DNA from: Stomorhina lunata
Lineage: Eukaryota; Arthropoda; Insecta; Diptera; Rhiniidae
Direction: 5' to 3'
Length of the DNA: 64,000 nucleotides
Assembly: GCA_933228675.1 (NCBI GenBank)
Contig: OW121743.1
Location: forward strand, 117,188,542-117,252,541
The notes under the pieces are model-generated. The model made no database searches, was not told where the DNA came from, and worked only from the letters and a program-made list of their open reading frames with translations. The position numbers and the translations under genes were made by a program. Positions 34,601 to 46,279 of this stretch are shown one piece after another (positions within the stretch are counted from its first letter, which is position 1; the number at the start of each line of letters is the position of its first letter).

Positions 34601-35560
34601 AAATTTTTGAAAAATTTCCTATAAGAATAGAAAATTTTTGAAAAATTTCCTATAAGAATAGAAAATTTTTGAAAAATTTCCTATAAAAATAGAAAATTTT
34701 TGAAAAATTTCCTATAAAAATAGAAAATTTTTGAAAAATTTCCTATAAAAATAGAAAATTTTTGAAAAATTTCCTATAAAAATAGAAAATTTTTGAAAAA
34801 TTTCCTATAAAAATAGAAAATTTTTGAAAAATTTCCTATAAAAATAGAAAATTTTTGAAAAATTTCCTATAAAAATAGAAAATTTTTGAAAAATTTCCTA
34901 TAAAAATAGACAATTTTTGAAAAATTTCCTATAAAAATAGAAAATTTTTGAAAAATTTCCTATAAAAATAGAAAATTTTTGAAAAATTTCCTATAAAAAT
35001 AGAAAATTTTTGAAAAATTTCCTATAAAAATAGAAAATTTTTGAAAAATTTCCTATAAAAATAGAAAATTTTTGAAAAATTTCCTATAAAAATAGAAAAT
35101 TTTTGAAAAATTTCCTATAAAAATAGAAAATTTTTGAAAAATTTCCTATAAAAATAGAAAATTTTTGAAAAATTTCCTATAAAAATAGAAAATTTTTGAA
35201 AAATTTCCTATAAAAATAGAAATTTTTTGAAAAATTTCCTATAAAAATAGGAAATTTTTGAAAAATTTCCTATAAAAATAGGAAATTTTTGAAAAATTTC
35301 CTATAAAAATAGAAAATTTTTAAAAATTTCCTATAAAAATAGAAAATTTTTGAAAAATTTCCTATAAAAATAGAAAATTTTTGAAAAATTTCCTATAAAA
35401 ATAGAAATTTTTTGAAAAATTTCCTGTAAAAATAGAAAAAATTTTCTATAAAAATAGAAAAATTTTTAAAAAATTTCTTGTAAAATTAGAAAATTTTTTT
35501 TTTTGAAATTTTTTAAAAATTTCTTATTTTTAAAGGAAATTTTTCAAAAACTTTTTATTC

Positions 35561-37454
35561 TTATAACAATATATAATATTAATTTCGGGAATTTATTCGA
35601 GACTTATTTCATATTCCACGTATAATCAATGAAAAAATCATCAAGAAGTTGATATTGACTAAAATGTTACAACAAATAAACCATTAACCAAAAATTAACT
35701 AAAAATAAAAATCTTCCCCTAGTGGCCTCTTCATCACAATTAATTTATTTGTTACGTTGGTATCAGTCTTTGCTTCATTTCAATTCAATTTATAACCCCA
35801 TAAACAATAAAACGTGCGAGCGTCAAATTAATTTTCGTTTTCATCAAATATTTTATGATTTCATAAGTTTATTACGTAGACAACGGAAACAACAAAAAAA
35901 AAAAAAAAATAATAATACAAATAATAGAAATAAAATGTTAATTGGAAATTTGTCATTAATAAATTTGAGTAGTTATGGGAGTTTGACTCAAAGTTTGTGA
36001 AGTGTATTTGTCGTTACGAATGAATAAATTTTGTTTATAGGAATTTCTGGGAATTATTACAAGTTGGATAATTAAAAGCTTAAGAGTTTCATTTCATTAA
36101 GCGATTGCTATGGCTATAGGAGGAGTTTTATTTATATTATTAGTATTAAGTTAAAAGAATTGGATTAGGGATAACTAAATGTCTATAATTTTTCCATTTA
36201 ACGTTTATGCTTAAAAATGTCAAGCTTTATTATGGGGTTGCCAGTTCCGGAAATTAAATAACATTTGAATGTTAAACGAATTTGTACAATAAGTTTTTGT
36301 ATTCCAATTAATTTTTACAATTACATATTTCATTTGAAACACTCCTTACTTTTTAATATGAAATTTTCAAAAAGACAAGCTGTGTCTGTAATGAAATTTC
36401 TGGCATTTGAGCCTTAAACTACCAATTTTAAAGCTCGGAAAAATAAACTTGAAATTGACAATTTTATATTTATTGCAATTATTTTTCAAACGAATTCATT
36501 TTCATAACAATTTTACTTTATGAACAAACACCTCTGGCACTTCAAAAACTTTTTTTCTGTTTTAAACAGAAAACTGATAAAAGAGTGACAATGTGATGTT
36601 ATGAGAATTTCATGTGTCAAACATTCCAGAACTTTGCATTTAACAAAAATGCAACGTCAAAAGTACATACGCTTGAAGGATATTTTTTCTCATTTGCAAA
36701 TAGATTTGAGCATCCAAGTACCACCGAAAAAACCACAATTCAGATGAAAAGTTTACTCATTTTCCCATTCAACCACATCAAACATTTGTGTTGATGTTTA
36801 ATGGCTTAATAAGTGGATTTTTGGGGTTATATGAGTCCATAACCTAAAATGGCAAAAGGATGCGGTTAAAGAGCCATGAATGAGGTGTAGAATTTAGATG
36901 AATTTCAAGAGCATATCAATAATTTTGTTATAAATGTCTACTTCAAATATTTTATTTTATAATTTCAACTCAATTATTGTTCAAATCTAAAATGAAAATG
37001 TGGTCGAAGTATTTGCAAATAAAACAATCAGCTCAACTCAAAGAATGAATGACTAAGGGAATGAGCGATTGAAGAATTGAATGAATAACTGAGGCAATGA
37101 ATGGTTGATTGAATAAATGAATCAGGTTTTGAAGCGCCACTTGAATGGCATTATTATAAATTTAGTTTTCTGCAAAAAGGCGCAAAGGCAGCCAATCATA
37201 CTTAATGTCAAACAAGAGCTTTAGTCCTGCATTTATAACTAATAACAATTATAACAAGGTCCTTGTTAGTTTCTAAGACCAATTTCAAATATTTCAATTA
37301 TTTTACAATTGTGGTTATTAAATGTCCTTCAAGTATTATGTGCAGCATTCTAAGTCACATACACACACACACACACACACTTTAAAATTTATTAACCTAA
37401 TTACACAGTGAAACAAAAGTGTAACACTTTAAATCAAAATTAATTATAAATGAA
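35561..37454. other. AT-rich spacer with microsatellites
   Basis: No gene is supported; ORFs at 35722-36000 and 36612-36794 lack features (the first includes an A-run of Lys codons). A degenerate GAAT/TGAA tetranucleotide zone lies at 37042-37124 and an (AC) run at about 37359-37380. Confidence 0.5.
37359..37380. repeat. (AC)n microsatellite
   Basis: Ten to eleven uninterrupted AC dinucleotides end at 37380, directly before TTTAAAATTT. Confidence 0.9.
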
Positions 37455-39312
37455 AACAAGTTAGAGTGTTATATTCGGCTGTGCCGAATCTTGTATACCC
37501 ACCATCAAGTTGCACGAGAATGCAGCTAATTCAAAATGTTGACCAAATGTGATATTGTTGGTAATATATTTGGACTAAATTCGGTTGCAATGGTATAGTT
37601 ACTATAGTTCAACATTTAAAAGTATCTAAGTGGTTTCCCAAGTATTTACCTTGGACAAAATCGTTACTTTAATATAGAAAAGCCCTAACTAATATTTTTC
37701 TTACATTACAGGAGAGGGAAAATAAACTAAATAAAATCTTATGTTTTGAAGATACAGAAATTTTTTAAATGCAGTTTTTTACTAAATTCTCTAGAGGATT
37801 TAATGCCATAATAATGTTTTTTGAAATTAAAATATTTTATAAAATTACATAAGATAAAGCTTTAAAAAGCAATTTGAATGAAAAACGACTTAGGGCCTTT
37901 CTATATTAAAGTAACGAAATGCTGTTCCTTAACCGAATATAGTTTTACATTAATAAGCTGTTTCGTTGTGCCATAAACATGTTGATAGCAACACGGCAGG
38001 TTCATATATTTTGTTAGGATTTCCAAATCCATCTAACGTGTATAAAGTCTAGTCTAGTCTTAATATACTGAATGTACCTCCAAATCTTTTTGATTGTAGA
38101 TATAAAATGGGGATGTTATATATATAAGAACTATAGCCAAATGTTGACCAATTGTTACAAAATTGTATATACTGGCTGGTATTAATATAAAGTTTATTTG
38201 TGCAAAACTTAGTGCCCATACCTGACATAGTTTATAATTTAGTAGCTTTTAACTGGCGTTTGTGGCATTTTAGTGGTTACCGGGAGTGGTTTTTATATGA
38301 AAGCTATGGTCAAAAATGGACCGATTCCTATAAAATTTGACATACTGACTAAAAGTTGCATAAAACTTATCTATTTTAAATAGATTTTACAATTTTATTC
38401 AAATTATCAGCATAAATGTGTTTCCCGGGGCAGGGTTATATGGGAGCTCTAACTAAATGTTAACCGATTTTACCCATTTTCAGCACACAATTTCTACAAC
38501 ATATCGAAAATACTTTTGCAAAATTTTGTCTTTCTAGCTCTTGTAGTCAAGGAGCTATCGCGCTTTTCTCTGACGGAAAGACGGACATAAAACATATTTT
38601 CATTTTGTATTTTTGTGTTTCCGTAAGTTTTTTATATGGGAGCTATGGTCAAATAGTGACCGATGGTGACAAAATTTTGCACACTGGCTGGCATTCACAT
38701 AAGACTTCATTTTGTAAAATTTTTTTGCTGTAGCCCTTTTCGTTAAGGCGCTATCGCCCTTTTATCTAACGGACAGACATAAACCCCTTTTTCTTTTTGT
38801 ATTTTTGTGTTTCCGTAATTTTTTTGTATGGGAGCTATGGTCAAATGATGACCGATTGTGACAAAATTTTGTACACTGGTTGGCATTGACATAAGCCCTC
38901 CTCGTGCTAAATTAAGTGATTCTATCTATTATAGTTTTAGATTTATTGGCATTTAAGTGTATTTTAGGTGAAATTTTGGCTGATTCCGTAAGTTTTTTGT
39001 ATGGGAGCTATGACTAAATGTGAACCGATTTTGATGAAATTTATATTTGTGCTGCCTAGGGCTTGCGCAAAACTTCTATATACCAAATTTTATCATCATA
39101 GCTATTATAGTTTGTTATTTATTAGCAAATAAGGGATTAGCGTAGGCGAGGTTATACGGGAGCTATGGTCAAATGTTTACCGATTTTGCCCAATTTTAAT
39201 ACCAAAATTTTCTTAGAGATGAAAAATGTTTTTACTAATTTTCAGTGAGCTAGCTCCTTTCGTTTAGGCGTTATCGTGATTTCAACAACCAGACAGGCAG
39301 ACGGCCAGACAG
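37455..39312 (+). mobile_element. Interspersed repeat (TTCGGCTGTGCCGAA family) with internal tandem units
   Basis: Begins AACAAGTTAGAGTGTTATAT, then hairpin TTCGGC-TGT-GCCGAA, then CTTGTATACCCACCATCAAG. The body contains repeated units with TATGGGAGCTATGGTCAAAT and ACCGATT..ACAAAATTTT, e.g. at about 38620, 38812 and 38985 (steps of about 190 and 173 bp). CAGACAGGCAGACGGCCAGAC marks a 3' part. It stops abruptly at 39312 where a satellite array starts, so the end is missing. No ORF. It is the distant relative of the family at 13798-15978. Confidence 0.75.
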
Positions 39313-41745
39313 ATTCCTATTTTTATAGGAAATTTTTCAAAAATTTCCTGTTTTTATAGGAAATTTCTCAAAAATTTCTTATTTTTATTGGAAATTTCTT
39401 AAAAATTTCCAATTTTTATAGGAAATTTTTCAAAATGTTCCTATTTTTATAGGAAATTTTTCAAAAATTTCCTGTTTTTATAGGAAATTTCTCAAAAATT
39501 TCTTATTTTTATTGGAAATTTCTTAAAAATTTCCCATTTTTATAGGAAATTTTTCAAAATGTTCCTATTTTTATAGGAAATTTTTCAAAAATTTCCTATT
39601 TTTATAGGAAATTTTTCAAAAATTTCCTATTTTTATAGGAAATTTTTCAAAAATTTCCTATTTTTATAGGAAATTTTTCAAAAATTTCCTATTTTTATAG
39701 GAAATTTTTCAAAAATTTCCTATTTTTATATGAAATTTTTCAAAAATTTCCTATTTCTATAGGAAATTTTTCAAAAATTTCCTATTTTTATAGGAAATTT
39801 TTCAAAAATTTCCTATTTTTATAGGAAATTTTTCAAAAATTTCCTATTTTTATAGGAAATTTTTCAAAAATTTCCTATTTTTATAGGAAATTTTTCAAAA
39901 ATTTCCTATTTTTATAGGAAATTTTTCAAAAATTTCCTATTTTTATAGGAAATTTTTCAAAAATTTCCTATTTTTATAGGAAATTTTTCAAAAATTTCCT
40001 ATTTTTATAGGAAATTTTTCAAAAATTTCCTATTTTTATAGGAAATTTTTCAAAAATTTCCTATTTTTATAGGAAATTTTTCAAAAATTTCCTATTTTTA
40101 TAGGAAATTTTTCAAAAATTTCCTATTTTTATAGGAAATTTTTCAAAAATTTCCTATTTTTATAGGAAATTTTTCAAAAATTTCCTATTTTTATAGGAAA
40201 TTTTTCAAAAATTTCCTATTTTTATAGGAAATTTTTCAAAAATTTCCTATTTTTATAGGAAATTTTTCAAAAATTTCCTATTTTTATAGGAAATTTTTCA
40301 AAAATTTCCTATTTTTATAGGAAATTTTTCAAAAATTTCCTATTTTTATAGGAAATTTTTCAAAAATTTCCTATTTTTATAGGAAATTTTTCAAAAATTT
40401 CCTATTTTTATAGGAAATTTTTCAAAAATTTCCTATTTTTATAGGATATTTTTCAAAAATTTCCTATTTTTATAGGAAATTTTTCAAAAATTTCCTATTT
40501 TTATAGGAAATTTTTCAAAAATTTCCTATTTTTATAGGAAATTTTTCAAAAATTTCCTATTTTTATAGGAAATTTTTCAAAAATTTCCTATTTTTATAGG
40601 AAATTTTTCAAAAATTTCCTATTTTTATAGGAAATTTTTCAAAAATTTCCTATTTTTATAGGATATTTTTCAAAAATTTCCTATTTTTATAGGAAATTTT
40701 TCAAAAATTTCCTATTTTTATAGGAAATTTTTCAAAAATTTCCTATTTTGATAGGAAATTTTTCAAAAATTTCCTATTTTGATAGGAAATTTTTCAAAAA
40801 TTTCCTATTTTTATAGGAAATTTTTTAAAAATTTCCTATTTTTATAGGAAATTTTTCAAAAATTTCCTATTTTGATAGGAAATTTTTCAAAAATTTCCTA
40901 TTTTTATAGGAAATTTTTCAAAAATTTTCTATTTTTATAGGAAATTTTTCAAAAATTTCCTATTTTTATAGGAAATTTTTCAAAAATTTCCTATTTTTAT
41001 AGGAAATTTTTCAAAAATTTCCTATTTTTATAGGAAATTTTTCAAAAATTTCCTATTTTTATAGGAAATTTCTCAAAAATTTCCTATTTTTATAGGAAAT
41101 TTCTCAAAAATTTCCTATTTTTATAGGAAATTTCTCAAAAATTTCCTATTTTTATAGGAAATTTCTCAAAAATTTCCTATTTTTATAGGAAATTTCTCAA
41201 AAATTTCCTATTTTTATAGGAAATTTCTCAAAAATTTCCTATTTTTATAGGAAATTTCTCAAAAATTTCCTATTTTTATAGGAAATTTCTCAAAAATTTC
41301 CTATTTTTATAGGAAATTTCTCAAAAATTTCTAATTTTTATAGAAAATTTCTCAAAAATTTCCTATTTTTATAGGAAATTTCTCAAAAATTTCCTATTTT
41401 AATAGGAAATTTCTCAAAAATTTCCTATTTTAATAGGAAATTTCTCAAAAATTTCCTATTTTTATAGGAAATTTCTCAAAAATTTCCTATTTTTATAGGA
41501 AATTTCTCAAAAATTTCCTATTTTTATAGGAAATTTCTCAAAAATTTCCTATTTTTATAGGAAATTTCTCAAAAATTTCCTATTTTTATAGGAAATTTTT
41601 AAAAACTTTTCGATTTTTATAGGAAATTTTTAAAAAATTTCCTATTTTTAAAGGAAATTTTTAAAAGATTTCCTATTTTTATAGGAAATTTTTAAAAAAT
41701 TGCCTATTTTTTTAAAAATTTCCTATTTTTGTAGGGAAATTTTTG
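39313..41745. repeat. 31-bp CCTAT-TTTT-ATAGG satellite, highly uniform
   Basis: About 78 units of 31 bp (period read at 40021-40052): AAATTTCCTAT-TTTT-ATAGGAAATTT with TTTCAAAAA linker. This is the reverse complement of the 31.2-35.6 kb array. About 39590-41050 is almost invariant with TTTTTCAAAAA. From about 41060 to 41590 nearly every unit has TTTCTCAAAAA instead, a clean subfamily switch. A pair of slightly different units near 39340-39420 is repeated near 39470-39560. It begins without transition at the end of the truncated repeat at 39312. Confidence 0.96.
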
Positions 41746-42519
41746 TATCTAAGAATCTCAGAAAGTTCTTTGTGAAACACGGTGTTTTTGTACTTTAGGA
41801 AAATTTCCAAGTGTCTTGTTATAAAATACAATAACGTTGCTGCTTCTTCTGTTAATGCTGTTATAATTGTATTATTGCTCTTTATTTATTATTATTACGA
41901 TTTCTGCTTCTGACTGCCTCCTTCTTATTAAAATTGGTTGTCAAGCCTACGCTCATGTTCTTCATTCATGTCTTTCTGTCATTCTTCTAGAAACTAATAA
42001 GGCAAAAGTACCTTTTTCTTTACTCAATACCTGAATTTTGATTGAAAGCCTTCTAAGAAAATCTCTACAAAACAATAACAACGTCAGCGGTGACTGAGAC
42101 TGTGATGTATTTCTCTCTTAGCCATTTGCTAACTTTTCTTAATTGTGGTTTGTATCGAGATTTTAATATTTAATTAATTTGAAATGTATAATGTGAAAGC
42201 TTCAAACATCACTGCCTTTATTTACTCATAAATCTAATTGAAATAAATTTTCAACAAATGTTATTGTTTAGTTATAGAAAGAGGAAAGAAAAGACAACAA
42301 GGAAATGCCAGTCAAAGTTTGAAAACGGAAAATGTGAACAATTTCACAAAAATAGTATAAACGCTTTTAGTTGAAAAAAATATAACTTTAAACTCAAATT
42401 TTAGGAAGCAAGTAGGAATGCGTTCCACTTCTTTTCGCTATAAAAATGTAAACCATAATTACTCAAAGTCGAGAGGAATAATATTTTCTAATAATTACTT
42501 GCGCTTATTTGCCCAAGTT
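41746..42519. other. Unique spacer, nothing recognised
   Basis: Less AT-rich than the arrays, no ORF or repeat recognised. Confidence 0.45.
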
Positions 42520-43995
42520 TGAGAAATTTTAAATTTTTTCGAAAATTTCCTATTTCCTTTATTTAAAGCAAACTTGAAACCAAGAAAATTTTAAGAAATT
42601 TTCTATTTTTATAGGAAATTTTTAAAAAATTTTCCTATTTTTATGGGAAATTTTTAAAAAAATATCCTATTTTTTTAACAAAATTCCTCCTTTATTTAAA
42701 GCAAACTTGAAACAAAGAAAATTTTAAAAAATTTCCTATTTTTATAGGAAATTTTAAAAAAATTTTCCTATTTTTATGGGAAATTAAAAAAAAAAATATC
42801 CTATTTTTTAAGAAATTTCCTACTTTTAAAAAAAATTTCCTATTTTTATAGGAAATTTTTTAAAAATTTACTATTTTTATACGAAATTTAAAAAAAATTC
42901 TATTTTTATACGAAATTTTTAAAAAATTTCCTATTCTCATATGAAATTTTTAAAAAAATTTCTATTTTTATGTGAAATTTTTCAAACATTTCCTATTTTT
43001 ATAGGAAATTTTTTAAAAATTACCTATTTTTATAGGAAATTTTTAAAAAATCTCCTATTTATATAGGATAATTTTCAAAAATGTCTATTTTTTATGGGAA
43101 ATTTTTCAAAAATTACCTATTTTTATAGAAAATTTTCCATTTCATGGGAAATTTTTCATTTTATAGGAATTTTTTTTAAAAATTTGTTATTTCAACAGGA
43201 CAACTTTTCTATTTTTGTAAAAAATTATTAATAATTTTTTTAATCTTTATAAGAAATTTTTCAAAATTTTAAATTTTTATAGGAAATTTGTAAAATATTT
43301 TAATTTTTATAGGAAATTTTTGAAAAATTTCTTATAAAAGTATAAATTTTTGAAAAATTTTATATGGAAATAGGAATTTTGATTAATATTTTTGTAGAAA
43401 ATTTTTCAAAAATTTCTTATTTTTTAAGGAAATTTTTCAAAAATTTCCAACTTTTTAAGGAATTTTTTCAAAAATTTTCAACTTTTTAAAGAAATTTTTC
43501 AAAAATTTCCTATTTTTATTGGAAATTTCTCAAAAATTTCCTAATTTTATAGGAAATTTTTTAAAAAAATTCCTATTGTTATATATTTTCCTATTTTTAT
43601 AGGCAATTTTTCGAATATCTCCTATTTTTATAAGAAATTTTTCAAAGATTTTCTATATTTATAGAAAATTTTGTAAAGATTTCCTGTTTATACAATTTTT
43701 TTTTCAATATAAAATTGTTCAAAAATTTTTATAGGAAATTTTTCAAAAAGTTTAAATTTTTATAGGAAATTTGTTAAAAACATTTAATTTTTATAGGAAA
43801 TTTTTTTAATTTTTTATTTTTATAGGAAAACTGTTGTTATTTTTACAGGAAACTTTTTAAATTATTTTAAAAATTTATTATTTGTATAGGAAATTTTTCA
43901 AAAATACATATTTTTTATAGGAAGTTTTTTAAAAAATGTTTATATTTATAGGAAATTTTTTAAAAATTTCCTTTAAAAATATGAAATTTTTGAGA
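42520..43995. repeat. Decayed 31-bp CCTAT..ATAGG satellite
   Basis: Same unit and orientation as 39.3-41.7 kb (CCTATTTTTATAGGAAATTT) but with many substitutions and indels. A segment with TTTATTTAAAGCAAACTTGA (about 42558 and 42690) is duplicated at a step of about 130 bp. It is plausibly an old part of the same array, separated by unique sequence. Confidence 0.85.
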
Positions 43996-44978
43996 ACCAC
44001 AATAACATAAAGGATTTGGGATAAAAATAAACTTGCACAAATATGCCCGAATGTGAGAAATTTCAAAATTGGATAAAAAGGATTTTATTTTCAGAAAAAA
44101 TTAATTTTTTGCAAAATTTTTAGAGCTCAATTAGGAATCTCTTGGAGTTGTTTGTGCTTATAGCACTAAACTAAAATAAATTTTAATAAAATTAATTTTA
44201 ATAAATTTTAGTAGTTACCTGCGCAGATTTGCCCGAATTTGAACAATTTCAAAGTAAAAAGAAAACATTTAAATTCTTACAAAATTTTCTGAGTAGAAAT
44301 AAAAAGCTATTCTACCTTTTTTCTCTATAAAATTGAAATCTTTAATTTCATAAAGTTGTACATATTAATATTTTCTAAGAATTACTTGCGCATATTTGTG
44401 CAAACATTTAAAATTGATATGCAAATCTTTTAAAAAAGTAAATATGTAAAATATATTGTTAATTTTAATAGTATTAAAGTGTGAAGTATGCAATGGATTT
44501 GTCATTAATTGCGCAAACTTGCGCAAATTAAAATATTATATTGCAAAAGTCCTTTATCATGCAGTGATAACCTGTAATCAGTATCTCCTTAATTATATGG
44601 CTATGGCAAACATTTTTGAAACATGTAAATTTCCTTTTGTTTCCATTCTTTAAACGTCTGCCAAGTAATACAAAATTTTCCATTTTAACCTTAAATTACC
44701 AAATGATATCTCGGAAATGTTAATTAAATATTCCAAATAAATATATTGTTCTCGTTCTTATTATTCACATAAGCAGAAAATCAAGAGAAATTTTCCTTAA
44801 AATCTAAGGAAACAAATATTTATTTATTTGAATTCTAATTTCACAAATCACAATTTGAAATAGGAAATTAAAATATATTATATTGGATATTGTTTCTAAA
44901 TCTCAATAGTTTGGTTTTCGGAAGTTCCAATTTCTCAATATTAAACACAAATAATTGGCATTGCTAAGAAAGTTATTA
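43996..44978. other. AT-rich spacer, nothing recognised
   Basis: Words of the type TTGCGCANATTTG(C/T)(C/G)C recur loosely (about 44040, 44220, 44390, 44510) without forming a clear array. A 65-codon ORF at 44456-44653 has no family features. Confidence 0.45.
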
Positions 44979-44980
44979 TA

Positions 44981-46277
44981 TCGGGTGTTTTTTATTGAGG
45001 TATAGAACTTTAAGTTGGCATCACTATTTTAACTGGCGGCCATTTTGTCAGCTATCAAGTGATTAATATTTAGTTTGGTTTGCCATTTCATCATGAACAG
45101 GTTGACAAAAGAACAACGCTTGCAAATCGTGCAAAATTATTTCGAAAATAATGGTTCAGTTCGCGAAGTTTACCGCAAGTTCCGTCTATTTTATGGTCGA
45201 CATAATCGTCCATCAGAGCAATTAATTCAATTAACCATGGATCGTTTTCAAACTACGTTTACTCTATGTGATAATACGCATCCACAGCGACGTCGAACAG
45301 TGCGCACCGAAGAAACAATTTCCGATGTACAGCAAAGTGTTGAAGAGGACCCGAATGAATCGATTCGCCACCGTGCACAGCAATTGAAGCTTTGTCCATC
45401 AATTTTATGGAAGATTTTGCGCAAAGATCTTGGCTTGCGACCTTACAAGATCCAGCTTGTGCAAGAATTAAAGCCGCGAGACCATGCAATGAGTCGTGAT
45501 TTTGGTGTATGGGCCGAAAATGAGATTGATCTCGATGCTGATTTTCATCGCAAAATTTTGTTCAGTGGTGAGGCTCATTTTTGGTTGAATGGCTACGTCA
45601 ACAAGCAAAATTGCCGCATTTGGAGTGAAGAGAATCCACATGAGACCCTTGAGACGCCATTACATCCACAAAAACTGACTGTTTGGTGTGCTCTATGGGC
45701 TGGTGGAGTCATTGGGCCATACTTCTTCCAAAATAATGCTGGAGAGTCAGTTACCATAAATGGAGACCGGTATAGAGCCATTATAACCGACTATTTTGTT
45801 CCCCAATTGGATGGCATGAATGTGGATGAGTTGTGGTTCCAACAAGACGGCGCTAGATGCCACACAGCGCACGTCACAATTGATTTATTGAAGGAAACAT
45901 TCGATGAGCGCATAATTTCGCGGAATGGACCTGTCAATTGGCCACCAAGATCGTGCGATTTGACACCACTGGATTATTTTCTTTGGGGATATGTGAAGTC
46001 GCCCGTCTACGCCAACAAACCAGAAACGTTAGGGGACTTAGAAGCCAACATTTGTGGCGTTATTGCCAACATACGGCCCCATATGCTCGAAAAAGTAGTT
46101 GAAAATTGGACCTGTAGAATTGGCTTTATTTGAGCCAGCCGCGGCGGCCACATGCCCGAAATCATATTTTAACATTAATGGCATAAAATTATCCTTCCAA
46201 ATTGATGGACATTAACACGATTTTCTTGTGTTTTATTTCAATTCGAAGTTCTATACCTCTAAAAAAAAAACACCCAT
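44981..46277 (+). mobile_element. Tc1/mariner transposon, DD41D (rosa-like), near-complete
   Basis: About 1.3 kb. The left end GGGTGTTTTTTATTGAGGTA (44983 on) and the right end, whose reverse complement is GGGTGTTTTTTTTTTAGAGG (from 46275), form inverted repeats of about 30 bp that include GGTATAGAACTT. TA lies at both borders (44979-44980 and 46278-46279). One transposase gene fills the inside. It is more GC-rich and less decayed than its surroundings, suggesting a relatively recent arrival. Confidence 0.93.
45093..46133 (+). pseudogene. DD41D mariner-type transposase, active-site Asp lost, C-terminus cut
   Basis: Cut-and-paste transposase, 346 codons from ATG 45093 (an upstream in-frame TTG at 45075 is not a credible start; MNRLTKEQRLQIV is the family-like beginning). 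Residues about 1-110 form the paired helix-turn-helix DNA-binding part, with LTKEQRLQIVQNYFENNGS and, later, GLRPYKIQLVQELKP as linker. The DDE domain has FSGEAHFW (residue 159), WFQQDGARCHTAH (Asp 252) and CDLTPLDYFLWG (Asp 294); 41 residues lie between the last two. Residue 159 should be Asp but is GGT (Gly) at 45567-45569, which should abolish catalysis. TGA at 46131-46133 is followed in frame by ASRGGHMPEIIF and TAA at 46170-46172, so the usual C-terminus is cut by a stop. Otherwise the frame is open throughout. Confidence 0.92.
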
Positions 46278-46279
46278 TA

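Larger units (their letters stand above)
31205..35560. repeat. 31-bp satellite array (CCTATAAAAATAGGAAATTT), interrupted by a transposon
   Basis: Units of 31 bp read GAAAAATTTCCTATAAAAAT then AGGAAATTTTT. A short diverged edge (31205-31340) is split from the main array (32630-35560) by the element at 31343-32629. The right part (34600-35440) is nearly uniform with AGAAAA instead of AGGAAA. The middle contains a large internal duplication (see the next repeat entry). Each unit contains CTATAAAAATAG, which includes a TATA-box-like word, by chance or otherwise. Confidence 0.93.

Noticed and set aside
31205..35560. MEF2 or SRF binding-site cluster
   Set aside because: CTATAAAAATAG is 12 bp and misses the 10-bp YTAWWWWTAR register and the CC(A/T)6GG length; similarity is likely due to A/T content.
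39313..41745. CRISPR-like array
   Set aside because: Units are contiguous with no unique spacers, and the DNA is eukaryotic.
45075..45092. Transposase start at 45075
   Set aside because: The codon there is TTG; the first ATG in frame with family-like N-terminal residues is at 45093.
45259..45781. Minus-strand ORFs of 76 and 62 codons
   Set aside because: They are shadows of the DD41D transposase on the plus strand.
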